From Paraprevotella sp. (lineage in GTDB: Bacteria; Bacteroidota; Bacteroidia; Bacteroidales; Bacteroidaceae), in NCBI GenBank assembly GCA_017425765.1, contig JAFOXE010000215.1, positions 1 to 12,556 of the forward strand: a DNA stretch of 12,556 bases, read 5' to 3'. The notes beneath the pieces are model-generated. The model was not told the origin of the DNA and ran no database searches. It saw only the letters and a program-made list of their open reading frames with translations. Position 1 is the first letter of the stretch. Each line of letters opens with the position of its first letter. A program made the position numbers and the translations under genes. Shown in pieces: positions 7,288-12,556 of this stretch.

Positions 7288-7335
7288 AAACAAGCAGCGA
7301 GGTCGCCTTATAAACGGCAACCTCGCTGCTTGTTT
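7288..7335 (-). terminator. Hairpin terminator downstream of the M20 peptidase
   Basis: Sixteen paired bases (7288-7303 with 7320-7335, core AAGCAGCGAGGT), then one mismatch and three more pairs, with an 8-nt loop. It begins 47 bp beyond the minus-strand stop codon at 7383. T-rich ends (TTGTTT) occur on both strands, so it may act both ways. Nothing else is evident between 7164 and 7287. Confidence 0.7.
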
Positions 7336-7382
7336 GTATGGAAAAGCCTCAACAGACCTTTACTCACATAATCGTTTCCAAC

Positions 7383-8750
7383 CTATTTCTGTGGCGTGTA
7401 GTACTGATGGAATAGCGTTACAGCCTCAATACCTTTACGGAACATATCCAATGAGAAGCACTCATTGGGCGAATGAATAGCATTTTGTTCCAATCCGAAA
7501 CCCATCAACACGGTCTTAATTTCAAGTATACGTTCAAAATTGCTGATGATGGGGATACTTCCTCCACGACGCACCGCCAAAGGCTTCTTGCCAAAGACAT
7601 CCTCAATCGCTGCCTCGGCCGCTTTATAGGCTGGAATGGTTATCGGACACACATAACCTTCGCCACCATGCAACGGAGTTACTTTGACACGAATGTAAGG
7701 AGGTGCTATCTGAGCAACGTAATCTATAAACTTTTGCGAAATAACGTCGTGCTTTTGATGCGGAACCAATCGGCACGACACCTTTGCATAGGCTTTTGAC
7801 GGCAACACAGTTTTGGAGCCTTCACCAGTGTATCCACCCCAAATACCGCACACATCGAAAGAAGGACGGCAACTATTACGTTCCAACGTAGAATACCCCT
7901 CCTCACCTTTCAACGCATCCACGTCAATGGCAGCCTTGTACTTTTCTTCGTCAAAAGGTATGCCCGCCAACATGGTACGCTCCTCGGCCGACAATTCTTC
8001 TACATCGTCATAAAAGCCTGGAATGGTGATGCGGCCTTTCTCGTCTACCATTCGCGAAAGCAAGTTACAAAGTTCATTTATGGGGTTAGCCACTGCACCG
8101 CCGAAATGGCCGGAATGTAAATCACGGTTGGGGCCCGTTACCTCCAGCTCCCAATATGCCAAACCACGCAGGCCGGTAGTCAATGAGGGCAAATCGGCAT
8201 CCAACATACTTGTATCCGATACAAGAATGATATCAGCAGACAATAAGTCTTTGTGCTCGGTAAGAAACGGTGTTAGACTAGGAGAGCCTATTTCTTCTTC
8301 TCCTTCAAAAATGAATTTCACATTGTGGCGAAGCAAGCCTTCGCGTACAAGGTATTCAAACGCCTTGACCTGAATCAAGGCCTGCCCCTTATCGTCGTCC
8401 GCACCTCGGGCATAGAGAAGACCTTCGCGTATCGTAGGCTCAAACGGACTGCTATGCCAGAGTTCAAGAGGCTCTGCGGGCATCACATCATAATGACCAT
8501 ATATCAAAATCGTAGGTGCTTTCTCGTCTACCATTTTTTCGGCATACACCAAGGGGTTACCTTTAGAAGGCATCACCTCGGCTTTGTCTACACCGGCTTC
8601 CAACAATAATTCCTTCCAACGAAGGGCACACGCTTCAATATCTCCTTTATGCTCGGGCTTAGCACTGATACTGGGTATACGTATCAAACTGCCCCACTCC
8701 TCTATAAACCTATCTTCATGGGTTCGGATGTATTCTTTTATTTCCATCAT
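7383..8750 (-). CDS. M20-family metallopeptidase (dipeptidase)
   Basis: Zinc-dependent exopeptidase of 455 residues, a normal length for the M20 dipeptidase/CPG2-like group, probably splitting dipeptides in the cytoplasm (no signal peptide). Visible active-site elements, in order: GHYDV with metal ligand His86 and Asp88; RGADDDKG with bridging Asp119; EGEEEIGS with catalytic and metal Glu151/Glu152; SDTS with Asp179; and IHSPNE with His426 near the C-terminus. The lid/dimerisation domain sits between, beginning near residue 200 (LHSGHFGG at 211-218). Two adjacent ATG codons exist; the first, at 8750, is taken and the second would remove one residue. Transcribed alone, divergent from the TPR gene. 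Exact substrate (carnosine-like or other dipeptides) cannot be told. Confidence 0.93.
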   Translation of the reverse strand: MMEIKEYIRTHEDRFIEEWGSLIRIPSISAKPEHKGDIEACALRWKELLLEAGVDKAEVMPSKGNPLVYAEKMVDEKAPTILIYGHYDVMPAEPLELWHSSPFEPTIREGLLYARGADDDKGQALIQVKAFEYLVREGLLRHNVKFIFEGEEEIGSPSLTPFLTEHKDLLSADIILVSDTSMLDADLPSLTTGLRGLAYWELEVTGPNRDLHSGHFGGAVANPINELCNLLSRMVDEKGRITIPGFYDDVEELSAEERTMLAGIPFDEEKYKAAIDVDALKGEEGYSTLERNSCRPSFDVCGIWGGYTGEGSKTVLPSKAYAKVSCRLVPHQKHDVISQKFIDYVAQIAPPYIRVKVTPLHGGEGYVCPITIPAYKAAEAAIEDVFGKKPLAVRRGGSIPIISNFERILEIKTVLMGFGLEQNAIHSPNECFSLDMFRKGIEAVTLFHQYYTPQK

Positions 8751-8774
8751 GTAAATCTTTTATTTCTTTGTTCT

Positions 8775-8782
8775 CAAATGTA
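8775..8782 (-). promoter_or_regulatory. -7 box of the M20 peptidase gene
   Basis: Reads TACATTTG on the minus strand, a full TAnnTTTG match, 24 bp before the start codon at 8750. The -33 region is weak. Confidence 0.65.
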
Positions 8783-8911
8783 CACAATTTTCGCACGGCA
8801 ACCGAGAACTTCATGGGCTTTTAATAAAAATTAAGAGCATCACAACTTATAAAACCTCTCATTATCTTGTACAAAAATCGTTACTTCAGTATTGTAATGA
8901 GAAGATTTGAG

Positions 8912-8919
8912 TATCTTTG
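8912..8919 (+). promoter_or_regulatory. -7 box of the TPR gene
   Basis: TATCTTTG, a full consensus match, 26 bp before the ATG at 8946. The nearest TTTG-like word is ATTG at 8891-8894, 17 bp away and a little too close. An 8-bp inverted repeat, TCTCATTA/TAATGAGA (8857-8864 and 8895-8902), surrounds this region. Confidence 0.65.
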
Positions 8920-8945
8920 CATTTATACATCATTGAAAACAGATT

Positions 8946-9920
8946 ATGAATTTTCTTAAAGCACTCTTCGGTGGCGTGGAAGAAAGCCCCGAGGTTCAAG
9001 AACAAAAAAAAGCAGAGAAGAACTTTAACATACTGAAGTATGACGGCATTCGTGCCTTACAAACCAGACAAACAGACTACGCCGTAAAATGCTTTACAGA
9101 GGCTCTTAAATTGAAAGCCGATGCCGAGGCGGAACTGTATTTAACACAGGCTTATATCCGCAACGGACAATTGGATGCGGCATACGAAACATTGACGCAT
9201 ATTTTGGAACAAGATGCCGAAAACATAGAAATTTTAATGCTGAAAGCACAAATTACATATAACCTTACAAAGTACGATGAGGTGGTGAACATTTGTCAAC
9301 AAGTTCTTCAATTAGACGATACAAACTCCGCGGCCTACTTTCAAAAAGCAAGAGCAGAATATGCCCGCAAGGATGTATTCAATGCCATAGCCTCATGCAC
9401 AAAGGCTATTGCCAATGCGCCGGAGTTGGAACAGGCCTACCTGCTCCGCGCCGAGATTTTGGAGAGTATGAATCAGTTTGCCGATGCTGAAGCCGACATT
9501 GATTACCTTCTGCAACATTTTGAACCCACCGAAGAGGGATTGATGCAAAAAGGAGTTCTGCGCATGAAACAAGGAGCATACGACAAGGCCATCACACTCT
9601 TCAAACAAGTAACAGAGCTAAATCCGTTCCATGAAAAGGCATATATCTGCAGTTCGGAAGCAACCACACTGCAAGGAAACGCTGAACAAGCGCTGCAAGG
9701 ATTGGACGAGGCTCTACAAATGATGCCGGAGAACGCCCAACTATATAAGGAACGTGGGCGTGTGAAAGTTTTGCTGAACGACAAAGCGGGAGCAATGGAG
9801 GATGTAAGACGCTCTTTGGAACTGAATCCAGAAGAGGCAAAACACCTTGAAGGACTGTTCACCAACACAGAAAAAGAGATGGAGGCACGCTACAAAAGTC
9901 AAAACCCTTACGGCTTCTAA
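8946..9920 (+). CDS. Tetratricopeptide repeat protein
   Basis: A 324-residue protein made almost wholly of TPR helices, a protein-protein interaction scaffold. About eight repeats with a 34-residue period are visible from residue 30 to about 294, for example AYLLRAEILESMNQFADAEA (164-183) and KERGRVKVLLNDKAGAMEDV (268-287). The N-terminus (MNFLKALFGG) is short and amphipathic rather than a signal peptide, and residues 12-26 are highly charged, so a cytoplasmic location is likely. The C-terminus ends in a charged tail and NPYGF. No catalytic domain is present. It is transcribed on its own, divergent from the peptidase, and its partner is unknown. The stop codon is about 68 bp before the pheA promoter, with no convincing terminator between, so some read-through into the leader is possible. 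Confidence 0.9.
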   Translation: MNFLKALFGGVEESPEVQEQKKAEKNFNILKYDGIRALQTRQTDYAVKCFTEALKLKADAEAELYLTQAYIRNGQLDAAYETLTHILEQDAENIEILMLKAQITYNLTKYDEVVNICQQVLQLDDTNSAAYFQKARAEYARKDVFNAIASCTKAIANAPELEQAYLLRAEILESMNQFADAEADIDYLLQHFEPTEEGLMQKGVLRMKQGAYDKAITLFKQVTELNPFHEKAYICSSEATTLQGNAEQALQGLDEALQMMPENAQLYKERGRVKVLLNDKAGAMEDVRRSLELNPEEAKHLEGLFTNTEKEMEARYKSQNPYGF

Positions 9921-9987
9921 ACAAAAGACTACCTAATGTGACATCTTTACGAACAGGAACAAAATTTATTTAAAAAAGCACCTTTTT

Positions 9988-10020
9988 CTTGCACACGAAA
10001 ATAAAAAATCTCTATATTTG
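9988..10020 (+). promoter_or_regulatory. Promoter of the leader-pheA operon
   Basis: CTTG at 9988-9991, a 21-bp spacer and TATATTTG at 10013-10020 (exact -7 box). The start of transcription would fall near 10024, about 20 nt before the leader peptide start. Confidence 0.8.
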
Positions 10021-10045
10021 CAGAGAACATCAAAAAAACATTGTG

Positions 10046-10132
10046 ATGAAAACCTTGTTTAACGCATTTTTCTACTTCTTCTTTTACTTCTACTTTATTC
10101 AAAGAGCAGAAGCGGGAAGTCGTATATGTTGA
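10046..10132 (+). CDS. Phe/Tyr-rich leader peptide of the pheA operon
   Basis: A 28-codon reading frame (ATG 10046, TGA 10130) whose product starts MKTLFNA and then runs FFYFFFYFYF, ten aromatic residues in a row (10067-10096). In total there are eight Phe (four TTT, four TTC) and three Tyr (all TAC). The remainder is IQRAEAGSRIC. Such composition is expected of an attenuation leader, where a ribosome short of charged tRNA-Phe or tRNA-Tyr stalls on the run. It lies between a promoter and an intrinsic terminator, upstream of prephenate dehydratase, the gene that commits prephenate to Phe. Codons 22-24 coincide with a segment complementary to the terminator's left arm. There is no clear Shine-Dalgarno sequence. 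Too short for standard gene callers; called from composition, position and RNA structure together. Confidence 0.88.
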   Translation: MKTLFNAFFYFFFYFYFIQRAEAGSRIC

Positions 10133-10177
10133 ACAAGACAATAAAGAACAATCAATAGCACATAAAAATCCCGCTTC
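10109..10177 (+). promoter_or_regulatory. Antiterminator pairing of the pheA attenuator
   Basis: GAAGCGGGA (10109-10117, inside the leader peptide frame) is an exact 9-bp complement of TCCCGCTTC (10169-10177), the core of the terminator's left arm, so the two structures exclude each other. The upstream segment begins 12 nt after the aromatic codon run. A ribosome stalled on the run would leave it free, while one reaching the TGA at 10130 would cover at least part of it. A weaker rival hairpin (10088-10096 with 10101-10111) could occupy the segment when no ribosome is present. Confidence 0.82.
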
Positions 10178-10198
10178 GAAAGAGGTGGGATTTTTTTT
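10164..10198 (+). terminator. Attenuator terminator ahead of pheA
   Basis: Left arm AAAATCCCGCTTC (10165-10177) pairs with GAGGTGGGATTTT (10182-10194): 13 bp including two G-T wobbles, closed by a GAAA tetraloop, with a run of eight T at 10191-10198. It lies 31 bp before the pheA start and 32 bp after the leader stop codon. Termination here would give a transcript of roughly 175 nt. Confidence 0.93.
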
Positions 10199-10214
10199 GC
10201 AACTAAATAAAAAA

Positions 10215-10219
10215 AGGAG
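10215..10219 (+). promoter_or_regulatory. Shine-Dalgarno sequence of pheA
   Basis: AGGAG at 10215-10219 with a 9-nt spacer to ATG 10229. It is notable because other starts in the window lack such a sequence. It confirms the start choice and lies just beyond the attenuator, so it is not sequestered by the terminator stem. Confidence 0.7.
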
Positions 10220-10228
10220 AAGAACATA

Positions 10229-11071
10229 ATGAAACGAATTGCAATTCAAGGCAGCAAAGGATCGTTCCACGACGTGGCAGCACACCGATATTTCGAAGGA
10301 GAAGAGATCGAGTTAATCTTCTGTTCAACCTTTGAACAAGTCTTTGCCGAGATAGCAAACGATAGCTCAGTCATCGGCATGGTTGCCATTGAAAACACTA
10401 TTGCCGGAAGTTTGTTGCGTAATTATGAGTTGCTACGAGAGAGCAACGCCACCATCATTGGCGAACATAAGCTTAGAATCTCACATAGTTTCCTTTGTCT
10501 TCCGGAAGACAATTGGGACAGCATTACCGAAGTAAACTCACACCCTGTGGCGCTGATGCAATGTCGCGATTTCCTAAATCAACACTCCAATTACAAGGTG
10601 GTTGAAGGTACAGACACCGCAGGATCGGCCGAATTCATCTATCGAAACAAAATGCGTGGACATGCTGCCATCTGCGCCAAAGAGGTGGCGGATTTATACG
10701 GGCTGAAAGTTCTTGAAGAGGGCATTGAAACGAACAAACATAACTTCACCAGATTCCTTGTTTTTTGCAATCCCAAGCGCGCCAACCTTTTGCGCGACAT
10801 ACGTCAAACCAATAAGGCAAGCCTCGTGTTCACACTACCTCACGAAGAAGGCTCGCTCTCGCAAGTGCTCTCCATATTATCGTTTTATAGACTAAACCTA
10901 ACAAAAATACAATCGCTTCCCATCATCGGACAAGAATGGCAATATATGTTCTACATCGACTTGGGATTTGAAGACTATACACGGTATACACAAAGCATAG
11001 ATGCAATAACACCTCTAACAAAAGAACTCAAAATATTAGGAGAATACCAAGATGGAAGACAAAGTATATAA
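10229..11071 (+). CDS. pheA: Prephenate dehydratase
   Basis: Converts prephenate to phenylpyruvate, the committed step to phenylalanine, in the cytoplasm. The 280 residues match the monofunctional enzyme: a periplasmic-binding-like catalytic domain (1 to about 180) and a C-terminal ACT regulatory domain (about 197-272). Catalytic-domain marks are ENTIAGS (55-61), SHPVALMQC (104-112) and the signature TRF at 174-176 within HNFTRFLVF. The ACT domain shows GSLSQVL (208-214) and NLTKIQSLP (223-231), where canonical Phe-sensing enzymes have ESRP. No chorismate mutase domain is attached. The gene ends 20 bp inside the aminotransferase gene, suggesting coupled translation. Expression is probably controlled by the attenuator upstream. 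Confidence 0.96.
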   Translation: MKRIAIQGSKGSFHDVAAHRYFEGEEIELIFCSTFEQVFAEIANDSSVIGMVAIENTIAGSLLRNYELLRESNATIIGEHKLRISHSFLCLPEDNWDSITEVNSHPVALMQCRDFLNQHSNYKVVEGTDTAGSAEFIYRNKMRGHAAICAKEVADLYGLKVLEEGIETNKHNFTRFLVFCNPKRANLLRDIRQTNKASLVFTLPHEEGSLSQVLSILSFYRLNLTKIQSLPIIGQEWQYMFYIDLGFEDYTRYTQSIDAITPLTKELKILGEYQDGRQSI

Positions 11072-12239
11072 CCCACACATACAACCTGCGGAGCGCTTGG
11101 CAACCATAACAGAATACTATTTTTCACGCAAGTTGAAGGAGGTGGCAAGCATGAATGCCGAAGGAATGGACATCATAAGCTTGGCCATCGGCAGCCCCGA
11201 CATGCCGCCTTCTAAACAAACAATAGAAACTCTTTGCGAGCATGCTCACAAGGACAACTCACATGGTTATCAACCCACTTCCGGCATACCGGAACTCCGT
11301 CAGGCAATGGCTGAATTTTACAAGAAGTGGTACGATGTTAGCCTTGACCCGAATTCGGAAATTCAACCGCTTATCGGGTCGAAAGAAGGGATTCTTCATG
11401 TTACTCTAGCCTTCGTAAATCCTGGCGATCGTGTTCTCGTTCCCAATCCGGGATATCCAACATACACGTCGCTCAATAAAATCTTAGGCAGCGAAATTGT
11501 ACCTTACGAACTCAGCCCGAGTACAGGTTGGCAACCTGACTTCAATGCCTTAGAGCAAATGGACCTAAGCGGCGTGAAACTCATGTGGACAAACTACCCC
11601 AACATGCCCACCGGTGCACGTGCACTGCGCAGCACATACGAGAAGCTGGTAGACTTCGCTTTACGCCATAACATTGTAGTTGTAAACGATAATCCCTATA
11701 GCCTCATCTTGAGTCACGAACATCTTAGTATTCTACAAATACCACGGGCAAAAGAGTGCTGCATCGAGTTCAATTCGATGAGTAAAAGTCATAACATGCC
11801 CGGATGGCGTGTAGGAATGTTGGCAACCAATGCAGAATTCGTTAAATGGATATTGAAGGTAAAGTCAAACATTGACTCGGGCACGTTCCGTCCCCTTCAG
11901 CTTGCTGCCGCCAAGGCATACCGCAACGATAATGCTTGGCATGAAGAAGCCAATTATGCCACTTATGCTCGTCGTCGCACCCTGGCCGAACAAATCATGA
12001 CAGCCTTAAACTGCACCTTCGACCCCAAGCAAGTAGGAATGTTTCTATGGGGACGCATTCCTGAAACATACCCAAACGTGGAAGAACTAACAGAACGTGT
12101 ACTTCACGAAGCCCGCGTGTTCATCACCCCGGGATTCATCTTTGGCTCGGCCGGAGAACGCTATATCCGCATTTCGCTCTGTGCTAATGAAGAGAAGTTA
12201 AGCGAAGCACTTACACGTGTAAAAAGAGTTTTCGGGTAA
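11052..12239 (+). CDS. PLP-dependent class I/II aminotransferase (aromatic pathway)
   Basis: Fold-type I aminotransferase of 395 residues. Visible are NPGYPTY (132-138), the cofactor aspartate Asp213 and Tyr216 in VNDNPYS, the Schiff-base Lys245 in SMSKSHNMPGWRVG, and the substrate carboxylate-binding Arg373 in YIRISL. The usual NNPTG motif reads NMPTG (184-188). Lying between pheA and DAHP synthase and overlapping pheA by 20 bp, it most likely transaminates phenylpyruvate and 4-hydroxyphenylpyruvate to Phe and Tyr, or prephenate to arogenate. That role is inferred from context; by sequence alone it could also act on aspartate or LL-diaminopimelate. The ATG at 11052 has no clear ribosome-binding site, in keeping with coupling to pheA translation. 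Confidence 0.9.
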   Translation: MEDKVYNPHIQPAERLATITEYYFSRKLKEVASMNAEGMDIISLAIGSPDMPPSKQTIETLCEHAHKDNSHGYQPTSGIPELRQAMAEFYKKWYDVSLDPNSEIQPLIGSKEGILHVTLAFVNPGDRVLVPNPGYPTYTSLNKILGSEIVPYELSPSTGWQPDFNALEQMDLSGVKLMWTNYPNMPTGARALRSTYEKLVDFALRHNIVVVNDNPYSLILSHEHLSILQIPRAKECCIEFNSMSKSHNMPGWRVGMLATNAEFVKWILKVKSNIDSGTFRPLQLAAAKAYRNDNAWHEEANYATYARRRTLAEQIMTALNCTFDPKQVGMFLWGRIPETYPNVEELTERVLHEARVFITPGFIFGSAGERYIRISLCANEEKLSEALTRVKRVFG

Positions 12240-12302
12240 CCAGAATACACAAGTGAACAAAAAATCAAAATAAAGAGTACAAATCACAAAAAACATATCA
12301 TT

Positions 12303-12556
12303 ATGGAACTAGAATTATCACCATTGAACCTACAAGGAATAGAAACTCAGCGCCCCTTGATTATTGCCGGCCCTTGCAGCGCAGAAACCGAAGAACAAGT
12401 AATGACAACAGCCATGCAGTTGGCTTCTAAGGGATGCAAAATATTCCGCGCCGGAATTTGGAAGCCACGAACCAAACCCGGTGGTTTTGAAGGCATCGGG
12501 GAAGAGGGGTTGAAGTGGATGACAAAGGTAAAGGAAACCACAAAGATGCTCACCAC
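12303..12556 (+). CDS. DAHP synthase, N-terminal part (possibly fused to chorismate mutase; partial)
   Basis: First enzyme of the shikimate pathway, joining phosphoenolpyruvate and erythrose 4-phosphate. Only about 84 codons are in the window; the frame is open to the last base. The start MELELSPLNLQG leads to IIAGPCSAET (about residues 19-28), the type I DAHP synthase phosphoenolpyruvate-site motif, then FRAGIWKPRTKPGGFEG (about 48-64). From memory, the Bacteroidales homologue carries a C-terminal AroQ chorismate mutase domain, but this cannot be seen here. It lies 63 bp after the aminotransferase stop, same strand, with no terminator or -7 box between, so it shares the pheA operon. Placing it under the Phe/Tyr attenuator would couple pathway entry to aromatic amino-acid supply. 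Confidence 0.9.
   Translation, partial: MELELSPLNLQGIETQRPLIIAGPCSAETEEQVMTTAMQLASKGCKIFRAGIWKPRTKPGGFEGIGEEGLKWMTKVKETTKMLT

Noticed and set aside
8857..8902. Inverted repeat TCTCATTA/TAATGAGA in the divergent region before the TPR gene.
   Set aside because: Only 8 bp with a 30-bp gap and A/T-rich arms; likely chance, though it overlaps the -33 region.
9993..10005. The 13-mer ACACGAAAATAAA is shared with 1893-1905, near the ccs promoter.
   Set aside because: It lies at different distances from the two -7 boxes (20 and 43 bp), so a common operator is not supported; A-rich promoter DNA often shares such words.
10160..10200. T-box riboswitch ahead of pheA, because the right arm contains GAGGTGGGA, which loosely resembles the T-box core.
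   Set aside because: The conserved T-box sequence and the specifier stem are missing, and the leader frame with an aromatic codon run explains the structure better.
9947..10285. Minus-strand open frame of 112 codons across the pheA leader.
   Set aside because: Antisense to the leader peptide and attenuator; its lysine, glutamate and cysteine content simply mirrors the Phe/Tyr codons and A/T-rich DNA.

Overview
The window looks like a piece of a Bacteroidales (Bacteroidota) chromosome from an anaerobe. Several promoters fit the Bacteroidota sigma-factor pattern (a -7 box TAnnTTTG, sometimes with a TTTG-like -33 box 19-21 bp upstream). Most genes lack a clear Shine-Dalgarno sequence. The gene set (pyruvate:ferredoxin oxidoreductase, System II cytochrome c biogenesis, a pheA-aminotransferase-DAHP synthase operon) also fits. 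Genus cannot be fixed from the sequence alone.

Layout: (1) 1-1821, C-terminal half of pyruvate:ferredoxin/flavodoxin oxidoreductase, closed by a strong terminator. (2) 1955-3609, a two-gene operon for a compact ResB-like protein and CcsA, the heme-delivery/ligation pair of System II cytochrome c maturation. (3) 3733-5118, a membrane-anchored tri-heme cytochrome c peroxidase, a natural client of that pair. (4) 5204-6031 (minus), a COG1237-type metallo-beta-lactamase-fold protein, convergent with the peroxidase and sharing a two-way terminator. (5) 6144-6758, a small YqiA-like alpha/beta hydrolase, followed by a tandem palindrome and a hairpin. (6) 7038-7122, tRNA-Ser(UGA) with its own promoter and terminator. 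(7) 7383-8750 (minus), an M20 dipeptidase. (8) 8946-9920, a cytoplasmic TPR protein. (9) 10046-12556+, an aromatic amino-acid operon: leader peptide, prephenate dehydratase, class I/II aminotransferase and the start of DAHP synthase.

The most interesting element lies at 9988-10228, ahead of pheA. A short reading frame (10046-10132) encodes a 28-residue peptide with ten consecutive aromatic residues (seven Phe, three Tyr). It is followed by an intrinsic terminator (10164-10198) with a GAAA loop and eight T residues. Nine bases inside the leader frame (10109-10117) are perfectly complementary to the left arm of that terminator (10169-10177), so an antiterminator can form instead. This is the full architecture of ribosome-mediated transcription attenuation, here apparently sensing Phe and Tyr charging together and controlling an operon that supplies both. 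The individual features are read directly from the sequence; the regulatory mechanism is inferred.

Other points of note are the very short ResB protein without neighbouring nrfHA, the extra N-terminal heme of the peroxidase, non-canonical residues in the PheA ACT domain and in the aminotransferase PLP site, and the tandem 12-bp palindromes after the hydrolase gene.
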